From: Myxococcales bacterium
Lineage (GTDB): Bacteria; Myxococcota; Myxococcia; Myxococcales; JAJYLH01
Assembly: GCA_021787845.1 (NCBI GenBank)
Contig: JAJYLH010000007.1
Span: 1 to 64,000 of the forward strand
Length of the DNA: 64,000 nucleotides
Reading direction: 5' to 3'
Shown here one piece after another: positions 10,024 through 17,520 of this stretch; position 1 is the stretch's first letter, and each line of letters opens with the position of its first letter. A program made the position numbers and the translations under genes. The notes below the pieces were generated by a model. It was not told where the DNA came from and did no database searches. It was given only the letters and a program-made list of their open reading frames with translations.

Positions 10024-10419
10024 TTACCTGATCCCCTTCGCCTCCTTTTCCAGGGCTTTCGCCCGTTCGATTTCATCCTCGCCGTGCTCGCGGAGCTTGT
10101 CCGGCGGCCAGTCTTCGATCCGCAGGTCGCCGGTTTCCTCGCCGTCTTCCTGCTCCTCTCGTTCCTCTTCGCCGTCTTCCTCGACGGTGTTGTGCGGCGC
10201 CCGGAAGTCGGCCGGGTCGACCTCGCCGCGAACCACGCGGTCGAACTGGTGCAGCCTCGCGATGACGACGGCGAGGATGGCCCCGATGCGCGGTTGCAGC
10301 CGGCGGGTTTCGTGCTCGTCGCTCTCTTCGCCGAGCTGCGCGAGTCTCCGGGCGCCGTCCACTGCGAGCTCCAGGGTGTGTAGCTCGTCGGACACGCTCA
10401 CCTTCTTCGGCAGGTTCAT
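10024..10419 (-). CDS. Small acidic protein at end of Rad52 operon
   Basis: 131-aa hypothetical protein. The start is fixed by a perfect Shine-Dalgarno (AAAGGAGGTG directly before ATG). The C-terminal half is very rich in Glu/Asp (EEDGEEEREEQEDGEE) and then Lys/Glu, so it is highly charged and probably partly disordered; no enzyme motif is visible. It is the last gene of the minus-strand mobile-element operon, 44 bases after the Cas4/RecB-like nuclease. A DNA-mimic or accessory role is possible but not shown. Confidence 0.75.
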   Translation of the reverse strand: MNLPKKVSVSDELHTLELAVDGARRLAQLGEESDEHETRRLQPRIGAILAVVIARLHQFDRVVRGEVDPADFRAPHNTVEEDGEEEREEQEDGEETGDLRIEDWPPDKLREHGEDEIERAKALEKEAKGIR

Positions 10420-10463
10420 CACCTCCTTTCGTGTTCGTTCGCCCTGTTTTCGTGAGGTTTCGG

Positions 10464-11285
10464 CTAGCTCGTCTTCTTCGCGCACGCCGTCTGGTACGGG
10501 CAGCTCCGGCACTGCCAGCCGCGCACCGGGTAGCTGACCCCGGCGTCGATGGCCTTGAGCACGCCGAACGCGACGCGGAGGAAGTCGTCCTCGTCCTGCT
10601 GGTCCCGCACGATGTTTTCGATCTGCACCTGCGGGCTCTTCGTCTTCGTCACGATCTGGTAGCGCAGGCCGATAGGGCTCCAGCCCAGCTCGTGCATCGC
10701 GAGCTGATACGCCGTCGGCTGGAGGTCGTACCGGAGCTGGTCGACGCCGTACTTCTTCGCCGCCGACTTGTGCTCGACGACGATCGTCAGGTCGCCCTCG
10801 TGCGCAACCAGATCGATGGCGCCGACCAGCTTCTCTTCGAGCACTTCCCCGGTGTCCGGATCGACCAGGGTGACCGAGAACGGCTGTTCCACCGCGTCGA
10901 CCACCAGGTCCTGCTCGGTCGCCTTCGCGTTCTCGACGAACTTCCCGAGCATCTTCGCGGCGAGGTCCAGCGGGTCGACCTTCGGCTCGTCGTCCTCGCC
11001 CTGGACGGGAACGCTGCCGTCTAGCTTGAGCGCCCACGCCCGGCGGAACGTCTCGATGAGCTTCTCGGTCGTCGGCGCGACGTGCAGGTCTCGCAGGTCG
11101 ATGTAGTGGTGGGCGAGGGCGGCGTGGAACGCGATGCCGAACGCGAGCGCCCGCGGCACGAACTCGGGCTCGACGCCGCGCACGTAGCGCAGCTCGAACT
11201 GCCGCGGGCAGAGCAGGTACGCCTTGATCTGCGAGATGCTGACGTACAGCTCGTCGCCGATCGCCTCGCGGATGGTCGCCGGCAT
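10464..11285 (-). CDS. Cas4/RecB-like PD-(D/E)XK nuclease with Fe-S cysteines
   Basis: 273-aa nuclease of the PDDEXK_1/RecB-Cas4 type. Visible motifs are CPRQFELRYVRG near the N-terminus, a His in AFGIAFHAAL, the catalytic Asp in VGAIDLVAHEGD, an EHK triad half-motif (VVEHKSAA), and a C-terminal CRSCPYQTAC. The N-terminal Cys plus the three C-terminal Cys match the four-cysteine iron-sulfur site of Cas4/AddB nucleases. It starts directly after the Rad52-like stop codon, with GGAGG inside that gene's end. Pairing with an annealing protein fits a phage/plasmid recombination module, in which the nuclease resects ends and Rad52 anneals them. Confidence 0.85.
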   Translation of the reverse strand: MPATIREAIGDELYVSISQIKAYLLCPRQFELRYVRGVEPEFVPRALAFGIAFHAALAHHYIDLRDLHVAPTTEKLIETFRRAWALKLDGSVPVQGEDDEPKVDPLDLAAKMLGKFVENAKATEQDLVVDAVEQPFSVTLVDPDTGEVLEEKLVGAIDLVAHEGDLTIVVEHKSAAKKYGVDQLRYDLQPTAYQLAMHELGWSPIGLRYQIVTKTKSPQVQIENIVRDQQDEDDFLRVAFGVLKAIDAGVSYPVRGWQCRSCPYQTACAKKTS

Positions 11286-12143
11286 CTACGCCTCCGGGTG
11301 CTCGCCGGTCGGGTGCGAGTGGCCGTTGGACGCCTGCTGCGAGAGCTGGCCGATGAGCGTGCTCGCGTCGGTCTTCGAGAGGAACTCCGGCTGGCAGCCG
11401 AAGGCCAGCCTGACCTGCTGGCGGAACGGCGACTGCTGGTAATTCAGCTTCCTCGCGAGCGCCCAGATCGCCGCGAGCTGCTTGGAGGTGAGCCGGTTGC
11501 GGCTCGGGGTGTTGTTCGCCGCCGGCTGGGAGCGGTGCTGCTCGGCGTGCTGCTGGTCGTACTGCTGCACCGGTGCTGGGTTGCTCGCCTCCTCGCGCGG
11601 CTGGGCGTAGGTGCTCACCGGCTGCGGCGCCGCCTGGGGCTGGGGCTTCTGCTCGGCGGAGCTCTGCGAATGCGGGGGCTGCGGCTGGAACGTCTCCGTC
11701 GCCGGCAGGTTGTCGTCGTCGAGCGTCCCTTCGTACGCCTGTTTGCCGCAGCCGAGCATCGCCGCGCCCTTCTTCAGCGCGTTCGTGTAGCTGCCTTTCT
11801 TCGCGTCGGACTCGCTGACCGACTGGTGCCCGCCGGTCGCGAACGTCTCCGCCCACGGGACGAACTTGCCGTCGACCCACTCGCCGAGTTGGAGCGTGAT
11901 GTCGCAGGTCGCGTCGAACGCCGGTCGGCCCTTGCTGGTCGTGATCTCGCGCACCGTGATGGCCTGCTGCGTCCGCCAGCCGCCGACGCCGAGCACCTCG
12001 TTCATCCGGTTCACCACGTACTGGTACTTGATGCCGGTCGTGTCGTAGCCCTTGCCGGTGACGCGCCCTTCGGTGCGCTCGATGGCCTCGTCAGTGAACG
12101 GCGCCGACAACATCGCGTACAGCTTCCGCTTGTCCTCGTTCAT
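11286..12143 (-). CDS. Rad52/22-like single-strand annealing protein
   Basis: 285-aa protein with an N-terminal Rad52/Rad22-type domain (residues about 5-130: LSAPFTDEAIERTEGR, KYQYVVNRMNEVLG, NALKKGAAMLGCGK). A Gln/Pro-rich linker (about 150-225) and a C-terminal helical region (RLTSKQLAAIWALARKL) follow; the latter resembles the tail of other mobile-element recombination proteins. Such proteins bind single-stranded DNA and anneal complementary strands independently of RecA. The start has GAGGAG seven bases upstream. It lies in one operon with a Cas4/RecB-like nuclease. Confidence 0.85.
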   Translation of the reverse strand: MNEDKRKLYAMLSAPFTDEAIERTEGRVTGKGYDTTGIKYQYVVNRMNEVLGVGGWRTQQAITVREITTSKGRPAFDATCDITLQLGEWVDGKFVPWAETFATGGHQSVSESDAKKGSYTNALKKGAAMLGCGKQAYEGTLDDDNLPATETFQPQPPHSQSSAEQKPQPQAAPQPVSTYAQPREEASNPAPVQQYDQQHAEQHRSQPAANNTPSRNRLTSKQLAAIWALARKLNYQQSPFRQQVRLAFGCQPEFLSKTDASTLIGQLSQQASNGHSHPTGEHPEA

Positions 12144-12257
12144 CGTCGTGCTCCTCGGTGGGGCTCCTGCCCCGCAAAAGCGCCGAAGCCCCCGGTCCCG
12201 GATGACCAGGGACGCGAGGGCCTCGACGCAGGTGGACGTGCTGGACTTGCCGAACGA

Positions 12258-12359
12258 CTACAGGGTCGTGACGATCAGCTCGGCGAGAATCACGAGCACC
12301 GCGCTGACGAACTGACGAACACCGGGCGTGCGCCAAACGCCCCTCACGAGGTTCCACAT
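12258..12359 (-). CDS. 33-aa putative membrane peptide
   Basis: A very short gene in the gap between the vWA gene and the Rad52-like gene. It encodes a basic N-terminus (MWNLVRGVWRTPGVRQ) followed by a single hydrophobic helix (FVSAVLVILAELIVTTL) and a TAG stop. GGGAGGTG lies about eight bases before the ATG; an in-frame ATG at 12365 is possible but too close to that site. One membrane span with positive-inside charge suggests an inner-membrane micropeptide. Function unknown. Confidence 0.6.
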   Translation of the reverse strand: MWNLVRGVWRTPGVRQFVSAVLVILAELIVTTL

Positions 12360-12392
12360 GAGCATCACCTCCCTTCTCCCGGAGGTGCCGGA

Positions 12393-13661
12393 TCAGAGCG
12401 TGAACAGCTTCTCGGCGGTCTCGTCGTCGATGTCGTCGAGTCGCTGGATGGCGTGCGCTTCGTCGCACCAGGGTTCGAGGTCGCTCTCGTCGACCCCGAT
12501 GCCGATGCCGAGCATCGTGACGCCCATCTCTTTCGCGACCTGGCGGACCTGCGGCGCGTTGTTCCCGTCGCTCTGGCCGTCGGTGATGAGCACCACGTCG
12601 GCCTTCTTCATCGCGCCGTCGCTGTCCTGGATGATTTCGAGCGACCGCCTCAGCACCCGCTCGATGGAGGTGCCGCCAGCGCAGCCGACGAACAGCGCGC
12701 TCTCCGGCAGCGGTTCACCAGGGCGCACGATGACCTCGTGCTTGACCAGCGCATCGAACGACAAGACCGCGAAGTGCCGACGCTGGCGATGGGCGATTTC
12801 GAGCAGCGCGAGAGCCACCGCGGTCGCCCAGATGTCGCTCGGCCCGGACATCGAGCCGGACTTGTCCAGGCACACGACCAGCGGCCCACGCCCCAGGGAA
12901 TCGGTGCCCTCCAGCTTGTACTGGAGCGCCCGGTTCTCGATGAGGTCGCGCAGGAACGCGAGCTTGCGGCGCGGGTTCAGGAGCCCGGCCAGCTCGACGG
13001 GCAGGAGCCTCGACAGCTCCGACCCCATCTCGACGTCGGTGATCTCGTCGGCGCCATGCTTCACCTTCGACCGCTGCTTGCGCGCGGCGATGCGCTTGAA
13101 TTTCCCGGCGAGCATGGCGATGCGCCGGAGCCGATCGTCGTTCTTCAGCCTCGCCGCGAGGAACCTCGACGACGGATGTTCGAACCGCTCCCCTTTTGCA
13201 GAACCGGTGCCGGGCAGCCTGAACCCGACCCCATCGAGTGCTTCTTTCGTCTCGCGCTGATCGGCAACGGTGCCGCTCGCCTTCTCACATCCGTTGCCGA
13301 TGACCTTGCGCAGCGCCGCGTCGTTCGCATCCTGCGGCTTCGTCTTCAGGTGCGGCGCGAGCTCGGCCATCAGCGTTTCGACGGCCGAGCCCGCCGCATC
13401 CGCATCGCCCAGGCACTCTTCGACCAGGCGGCCGAACGCGGGAAGTTGCTCGCAGGTCGCGTGGAGCTTCTCCGACCAGGCGGCGAGCTCGCCGTTGTCG
13501 GGGTGCGGGAGCGGTTCACCTCCCCCCGCGAAGAGCCGGTCGAACAGCTCGTCTTCGAGCTGGCGGGCGGGCTTGTCGTCCTCTTCGACCGGCGGCAGCT
13601 CCCGGGCTTCCCGGTGCAGGAACACGTGCCAGAGCGGCACGTCGAACCGGAGCCGGCGCAT
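12393..13661 (-). CDS. von Willebrand factor A domain protein (partner of MoxR ATPase)
   Basis: 422-aa protein with a C-terminal vWA domain (from about residue 250) carrying an intact metal-ion-dependent adhesion site: DKSGSMSG, then a Thr in GGTSIERV and an Asp in LITDGQSDGN. The N-terminal 240 residues are helical and charged, as in ViaA/CoxE-type proteins. It starts four bases after the stop of a MoxR-type AAA+ ATPase, the classic MoxR-vWA chaperone pair. Here the pair sits in a mobile-element recombination operon rather than next to a metabolic enzyme. The client protein is unknown. Confidence 0.85.
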   Translation of the reverse strand: MRRLRFDVPLWHVFLHREARELPPVEEDDKPARQLEDELFDRLFAGGGEPLPHPDNGELAAWSEKLHATCEQLPAFGRLVEECLGDADAAGSAVETLMAELAPHLKTKPQDANDAALRKVIGNGCEKASGTVADQRETKEALDGVGFRLPGTGSAKGERFEHPSSRFLAARLKNDDRLRRIAMLAGKFKRIAARKQRSKVKHGADEITDVEMGSELSRLLPVELAGLLNPRRKLAFLRDLIENRALQYKLEGTDSLGRGPLVVCLDKSGSMSGPSDIWATAVALALLEIAHRQRRHFAVLSFDALVKHEVIVRPGEPLPESALFVGCAGGTSIERVLRRSLEIIQDSDGAMKKADVVLITDGQSDGNNAPQVRQVAKEMGVTMLGIGIGVDESDLEPWCDEAHAIQRLDDIDDETAEKLFTL

Positions 13662-13664
13662 CGC

Positions 13665-14807
13665 TCACTTCCCCGCCGCGCGCCGGAGCCCGAGGCCGCT
13701 CGACACCGTGCGCGCGAGGTCCTCGTGCAGCGCGGTGATCTCGAACGACGCTTCCTGGATGACCTGCCGCGCCCGCTTGCCGCCTGCGTGTGCGAGCTTC
13801 TCGAGCTTGGTCATCTGCTGGTTGAACTGCTCCAGCGCTTCCGCGGCCTTCGCGATGTACTGCTTGCGGTCGCTGCTCTTGAGCGCCCGCACCGTGTCCG
13901 CCGTCTCCCGCGCGGCGTCCAGGATTTCCGTCGCCTGGCTCGACACCGGGTCCGCGACGTGCCCGACGATCTTCGCGACCTTCGCTCGCGCCTTCGGCTC
14001 GCGCCAGAGGGAATCGGTGAGCAGGATGAGGTCTTCGGGAGTGGTCTTGCTCTCCCCCGCCGCCCACGCCGCCGCCTGCGTGAGCTTGAGCGACTTCTTC
14101 CAGCGGCGGTCCGACGCGATGATGCCCTCCTGCTTCAGCGCGTCGCGGATGCTGATGAGCGCGTCGACCGTCGCGTCGGTCAGCTTGATCTTGCCGACCT
14201 CGACTTGCGCCGCCTTGAGCGTCTTCATGTCGAGCCGGGTCGACACGTTCGGCTCCAGCGCGGTGAGGACGCTCTTCAGGTGGGCCGGCCGGAGCAGGTA
14301 GCTCACCTCGAACCGCAGGATGAACCGGTCGAACAGCGCTTCCAGCTCCTTGCCCTCCGGCAGCTCGTTCGACGCGCCGAACATCGTGACGAGCGGCACC
14401 GCTACCGGTTGGCCGTCGTTGTGGAACACCCGCTCGTTCACCACCGCGAGGAGCGAGTTCAAGATGGCGCTGTTCGCCTTGAAGATCTCGTCCACGAACG
14501 CGAACTCCGCCTCGGGCAGCTTCCCGGTGGTGAGCCGGGTGAACCGGTCCTGCTCCAGCGCCTTGAGCGAGATCGGCCCGAACAGCTCTTCCGGCGTCGA
14601 GAACTTCGTGAGCAGGCGCTCGAAGTACACGCCGCCGAACGCCTGAGCGATGGACCTCGCGAGCGCGGACTTCGCCGTGCCCGGCGGGCCGATGAACAGC
14701 ACGTGCTCCCCGGCGAGCACCGCGCACAGCGCCCCGTCGATGACGGCGGTGCGCTCCGGGAACTTGCTGACCAGCTCGTTCCTGAGCTTCTCGAACTGCT
14801 GCTGCAT
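13665..14807 (-). CDS. MoxR/RavA-family AAA+ ATPase
   Basis: 380-aa ATPase with Walker A GPPGTAKSALAR (about residues 40-51), Walker B FAFVDEIFKAN, and sensor/arginine-finger region FGASNELPEGKELEALFDRF. This is the MoxR/RavA pattern. The start at 14807 is preceded by AAGGAGAGGAAGTCC; longer starts add only basic low-complexity residues. It is translated together with the downstream vWA gene. MoxR-vWA pairs remodel or activate partner complexes. Related AAA+/vWA (CobS/CobT-like) pairs are known in large phages and plasmids. The C-terminal 150 residues are helical. Confidence 0.88.
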   Translation of the reverse strand: MQQQFEKLRNELVSKFPERTAVIDGALCAVLAGEHVLFIGPPGTAKSALARSIAQAFGGVYFERLLTKFSTPEELFGPISLKALEQDRFTRLTTGKLPEAEFAFVDEIFKANSAILNSLLAVVNERVFHNDGQPVAVPLVTMFGASNELPEGKELEALFDRFILRFEVSYLLRPAHLKSVLTALEPNVSTRLDMKTLKAAQVEVGKIKLTDATVDALISIRDALKQEGIIASDRRWKKSLKLTQAAAWAAGESKTTPEDLILLTDSLWREPKARAKVAKIVGHVADPVSSQATEILDAARETADTVRALKSSDRKQYIAKAAEALEQFNQQMTKLEKLAHAGGKRARQVIQEASFEITALHEDLARTVSSGLGLRRAAGK

Positions 14808-14924
14808 GGACTTCCTCTCCTTCTTGAACGACGGAGAGCGGCACCGTGCCACCTGCACAGCACCGCTCTCGGGTTGCCCGGCGGGATGCCGGAGTGACGG
14901 ACGTTCGGGGACCGTGACGTACGA

Positions 14925-15153
14925 TGCGTCAGCCTTGCGTCACGCTGGATCGGCGACTTTCTGCGGGTTTTTCACCCGCAATGACGCAATGACGCAGATG
15001 ACGCATCGTCCGCGAAACTTCTCGGAAGGTGCTCCGGCGCTTGCCAGCACCTCTCTTGCCTGACTAGGGGGGCACCGGAAAGCTCGCGTCATCAACGTCA
15101 CTGCGTCACAAGCCCGAGACTTCCGCGGACTTGCGCCGGTTTCGGGTGACGCA
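14925..15153. repeat. Cluster of TGACGCA/TGCGTCA heptamers
   Basis: Seven copies of the same heptamer in 229 bases: TGCGTCA at 14925, 14936 and 15102; TGACGCA at 14982, 14990, 14999 and 15147. Three are direct repeats spaced 8-9 bases (14982-15005). GATGCGTCA (14923-14931) and TGACGCATC (14999-15007) form an inverted pair. A perfect hairpin TGCGGGT-TTTTC-ACCCGCA (14962-14980) lies between them. The cluster sits just upstream of the MoxR gene. It could be iterons, an operator array or a nicking/origin region. Confidence 0.6.
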
Positions 15154-15339
15154 CCGGCGTGGCGGATGACGCTGGCATCGCTGCTGGCGTCGCCGCTGGC
15201 TGCGGGTGAACTCGATGATGGCGACGACGATGGCGTCGGCAACGCGCCGACGTTCTCGGGGCTCGTCGAGGCAGCACTCGTCGAGAGCGTAGAGCACCGA
15301 ATCGACCAGGAACCGCAGGACCTTCACGTCGAGCGGCAT
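15106..15339 (-). CDS. Small basic hypothetical protein
   Basis: 77-aa protein starting two bases after the stop of the upstream 290-aa gene, which indicates coupled translation. The N-terminal half is hydrophobic/acidic (LDVKVLRFLVDSVLYALDE). The C-terminal third is very basic (Arg-rich, with two Cys in CQRHPPRRC). No family is recognised. Part of the C-terminus overlaps the TGACGCA repeat cluster, so the true 3' end may be constrained by those sites. It may bind nucleic acid, judged only from charge. Confidence 0.5.
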   Translation of the reverse strand: MPLDVKVLRFLVDSVLYALDECCLDEPRERRRVADAIVVAIIEFTRSQRRRQQRCQRHPPRRCVTRNRRKSAEVSGL

Positions 15340-15341
15340 GG

Positions 15342-16214
15342 TCACGCCGCCTTCTGCGCGAGCAGCTTCTCGACCGACTCGGTGAGCTGTCCGAGAGTGC
15401 TGTCGAGGCCCTTCACCTGCACGTTCAGGATGTCGCGGTAGAGCTGCGCCCGGGACCGGAGCGCCTCGAAGGCGTCGAACCGGCGGACCAGAGTGGACGG
15501 CTTCTCCGGCGGCGACGCGACGAACTTCTCCACCTCCTTCTTCAGCGCATCGAGCTCTTCCTCGATCGACTTCGCCGCCACGTCGCCGAGCGTCCGGTTC
15601 GCATCGGCCGAGTCGTGCACCGGGAGCAGGTAGAACCGCGAGCTGCCGATGCTCTCGATGGCACCCTGGAGCGCTCGCACTTCCTTCGCGTGCGGCGCCG
15701 GCACCCACCACACGCCGCCGTTCTCCCGGAGCAGCACGGCGGAAAAACTCTGGAGCGTCCGGTTGATGGTCCGCCGCACGTCGTCCGCCGTGTGCGTGTC
15801 GCGGTGAAGCTCGAACCGGGCCTTGATGTTCGCCGCGATTTCGTGCGTCGGGTCGTCGGTCGTCACCTCGTCGCCGGGGTGGACGAGAGCGATCCTGGCC
15901 TCCTGGTGGTAGTCGAGCGTGCCGTCGTCGAGCTTCCGCTCCCGGACGATGCCGAACACGAGCTCCTCCTCGTCGTCCTTCGCGAGGCGGATGAGCCGGT
16001 CGGAGAGGCCGACCTGCGTCTCCCGGATGGCGAGCTTGAACGCTTTTTCCAGCGTCGGCGGCTCCGGGAGCAGCTCCGCCGGGAGCCCGGTCGGCGCCCA
16101 CTTCGCCTCCAGCGTGGTCCGGTCGATCTGCGCTTCGGCGAGCGTCCACCACACCAGGTCGCCGAGGTGCTGCCCGCCGGTCGCGAGCACGTTGATGAGC
16201 GAATCGATGGTCAT
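15342..16214 (-). CDS. Mobile-element hypothetical protein, possibly DUF6744-like
   Basis: 290-aa protein with a perfect ribosome binding site (AAGGAGGTGGTCGAA before ATG) that fixes the start at 16214. Visible features are an N-terminal helical region (GGQHLGDLVWWTLAEAQ), a middle alpha/beta part (GGVWWVPAPHAKEVRALQ, SRFYLLPVHD), and a C-terminal coiled-coil (EEELDALKKEVEKFV). There is no signal peptide. It resembles a family found on plasmids and phages beside Rad52 and MoxR/vWA genes; the family name is from memory and unverified. It is the first gene of the minus-strand operon. Confidence 0.75.
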   Translation of the reverse strand: MTIDSLINVLATGGQHLGDLVWWTLAEAQIDRTTLEAKWAPTGLPAELLPEPPTLEKAFKLAIRETQVGLSDRLIRLAKDDEEELVFGIVRERKLDDGTLDYHQEARIALVHPGDEVTTDDPTHEIAANIKARFELHRDTHTADDVRRTINRTLQSFSAVLLRENGGVWWVPAPHAKEVRALQGAIESIGSSRFYLLPVHDSADANRTLGDVAAKSIEEELDALKKEVEKFVASPPEKPSTLVRRFDAFEALRSRAQLYRDILNVQVKGLDSTLGQLTESVEKLLAQKAA

Positions 16215-16300
16215 TTCGACCACCTCCTTGGCCGTGAAAGGCCGGAAATGCAGCCGCAAAGCTGCACAACAGGGCGAATGTCCTGTCCATAGTGCTTATG

Positions 16301-16313
16301 CCGGAAATTCCGG
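16301..16313. promoter_or_regulatory. Palindrome CCGGAA-A-TTCCGG, possible operator
   Basis: A perfect 6-bp inverted repeat around a single A lies in the 165-bp gap between the divergent minus-strand operon (start 16214) and the plus-strand ribbon-helix-helix gene (start 16380). A half-site (CCGGAAAT) recurs at about 16243-16250. Small repressors often bind such sites, and an RHH protein is encoded next door. Confidence 0.35.
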
Positions 16314-16379
16314 GATTCTTGCGCTACGGCAGACCTAAACGGGTCCTGCTAAGCAGATCGGCTACTGGCTAGCCGACGC

Positions 16380-16559
16380 ATGCCCCTGGTCCCGGTGAGT
16401 TCGAGAGGGCGCAAGACGTCGGTGCGTTTGGCTCGACGGCTCGACGAGGCCGAATTAGACCGCGCGGCTGACGGCCAGGGCACCTCAGATGCCAAGCGGC
16501 TGCTCATCCGCTCCCCTAGAAGGTCGGAGGTCAATCTGAATGCCGACGGATGCAGATGA
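16380..16559 (+). CDS. Small ribbon-helix-helix-type protein
   Basis: 59-aa protein. The segment RGRKTSVRLARRLDEAELD followed by a GTSDAKRLLI helix matches the pattern of CopG/Arc ribbon-helix-helix DNA-binding proteins: a beta strand with alternating polar residues and then two helices. No strong ribosome binding site precedes the ATG; an internal GTG start nearby is possible. It overlaps the next gene by 20 bases and diverges from the Rad52/MoxR operon, so an autoregulatory repressor is plausible. The assignment is by pattern only. Confidence 0.5.
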   Translation: MPLVPVSSRGRKTSVRLARRLDEAELDRAADGQGTSDAKRLLIRSPRRSEVNLNADGCR

Positions 16560-17271
16560 GTCCACCGAAACTTCCCAGAACAACTCCACGCTGCGGAGTC
16601 GATACGGCCCAGGTGCCGGCCCTGTTCCTCCCGTGGAGGGCGCCCACCTGTGGCGCATGCCGACCTCCGATGGCTACGGGATGGCGGTACCCGGCCCTGA
16701 CGAGTGGTGGTGCGAGCAGTGCTGCGGGAACAACGTCCCGTACATCGACCCTCCCGACGTGAACATGACGTGCGGCTTCTGCAATCGGCGGCTGAGCCTC
16801 GAAGAGCGGGACATCCTCCTGCGGAAGCGCGAGCTGGCTGTGCGCGAACGCGAGCTGAACTCACGCCTTCCCGAGCAGCCGAAAGCTGTTCAGGAGCCCT
16901 CTGGCTACCCGGCTTCGCAGGCGCATAACGTGACCGCTGCCGCCAATCGACCGGGGCACACCGGTGAACCGCTGCCCTGGTGCGACTTCGCCGAGACAAA
17001 CGAGCTGCTGCGGTGCAGCCGGACGAAGTTCTTCATCCTCATCAGCGAGAAGAAGCTCCAGGTCGCCCCCGAGGCTCCTGGCCGGCGGACCTGCGTGACG
17101 CGGGAGAGCGTGATGGCGTACCGGGCCTCGGTCGCCGTCGTGCCCCCGGAGAAGAAGCCGAAGGGTCGGGCACCTCGAAGGAGGCCGAATCCGCTCCCGC
17201 AGAGCGCAGTGCCTGACAGGGACACCCTGCGGGCGGAGCTCGACGAACAGCGGAAAAAGTTATTTAAGTAG
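16540..17271 (+). CDS. Zinc-ribbon protein with excisionase-like HTH
   Basis: 243-aa protein, with its start nine bases after GGAGG. The N-terminal part has a CxxC...CxxC pair (WWCEQCCGNN and MTCGFCNRR, about residues 57-87), probably a zinc ribbon. A charged helix follows (RKRELAVRERELNSR). Residues about 145-195 (DFAETNELLRCSRTKFFILI...TCVTRESVMAYRAS) resemble the MerR/excisionase-type helix-turn-helix used by Xis and HTH_17 proteins. The C-terminus is Lys/Arg-rich. It is the last gene before tRNA-Met, where elements often carry xis/int. That role is inferred. Confidence 0.7.
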   Translation: MPTDADESTETSQNNSTLRSRYGPGAGPVPPVEGAHLWRMPTSDGYGMAVPGPDEWWCEQCCGNNVPYIDPPDVNMTCGFCNRRLSLEERDILLRKRELAVRERELNSRLPEQPKAVQEPSGYPASQAHNVTAAANRPGHTGEPLPWCDFAETNELLRCSRTKFFILISEKKLQVAPEAPGRRTCVTRESVMAYRASVAVVPPEKKPKGRAPRRRPNPLPQSAVPDRDTLRAELDEQRKKLFK

Positions 17272-17352
17272 AGGACGCCCACACACTTTCCCACACACTT
17301 TGGGTTCAGCTCAGGTGTACTTGGTTCATTTCTGGACAGATGATACTCTAGC

Positions 17353-17394
17353 AAAAGAAAACGCGGAACCCCTTGTCTTTCCGGGATTCCGCGT
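17353..17394 (-). terminator. Intrinsic terminator of tRNA-Met
   Basis: On the minus strand, directly after the tRNA, ACGCGGAAT-CCCGG and GGGGTTCCGCGT form a stable hairpin followed by TTTTCTTTT. This is a well-formed Rho-independent terminator. Confidence 0.75.
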
Positions 17395-17402
17395 CTTCTT
17401 CT

Positions 17403-17479
17403 TGGTGCCGACGAGTGGACTCGAACCACTTACCTGAGGATTATGAGACCTCCGCTCTGGCCGGATGAGCTACGTCGGC
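17403..17479 (-). tRNA. tRNA-Met (CAT)
   Basis: A 77-nt cloverleaf on the minus strand, including an encoded CCA. Acceptor arm GCCGACG/CGTCGGC, anticodon loop CTCATAA (anticodon CAT), T-arm GTGG-TTCGAGT-CCAC. The first G-C pair and the CTCATAA loop fit an elongator Met tRNA; Ile-CAU (lysidine-modified) cannot be excluded. The last anticodon-stem pair is a T-T mismatch. The 3' end faces the genomic island. Confidence 0.93.
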
Positions 17480-17520
17480 GCGCGAGCGCGCGGGTAGATA
17501 GTGGAGGCGCGCCCGCGAAG

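Larger units (their letters stand above)
1..17402. mobile_element. Genomic island (right part) abutting tRNA-Met
   Basis: The block between the left window edge and the 3' end of tRNA-Met(CAT) carries only accessory functions: type I restriction-modification, Rad52-like annealing, Cas4/RecB-like nuclease, MoxR/vWA, and small DNA-binding proteins. Housekeeping genes begin immediately beyond the tRNA. The GATCGG palindromic family found seven times between 23.7 and 58.4 kb is absent here. The tRNA 3' end faces the block, which is the usual attachment geometry for tyrosine-recombinase elements. No integrase and no second copy of the tRNA 3' end are visible, so the left boundary must lie outside the window. 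Island status is inferred from content and position. Confidence 0.6.

Noticed and set aside
11082-14897. A 1271-codon plus-strand open frame over the Rad52/MoxR operon
   Set aside because: Pure shadow of the minus-strand genes (all with clear family motifs and Shine-Dalgarno sites); the product is Arg/Leu/Glu-rich and matches nothing.
14925-15153. Possible CRISPR array
   Set aside because: Repeats are only seven bases with irregular spacing in both orientations, and no cas genes are adjacent; the Cas4-like nuclease belongs to a Rad52 module.
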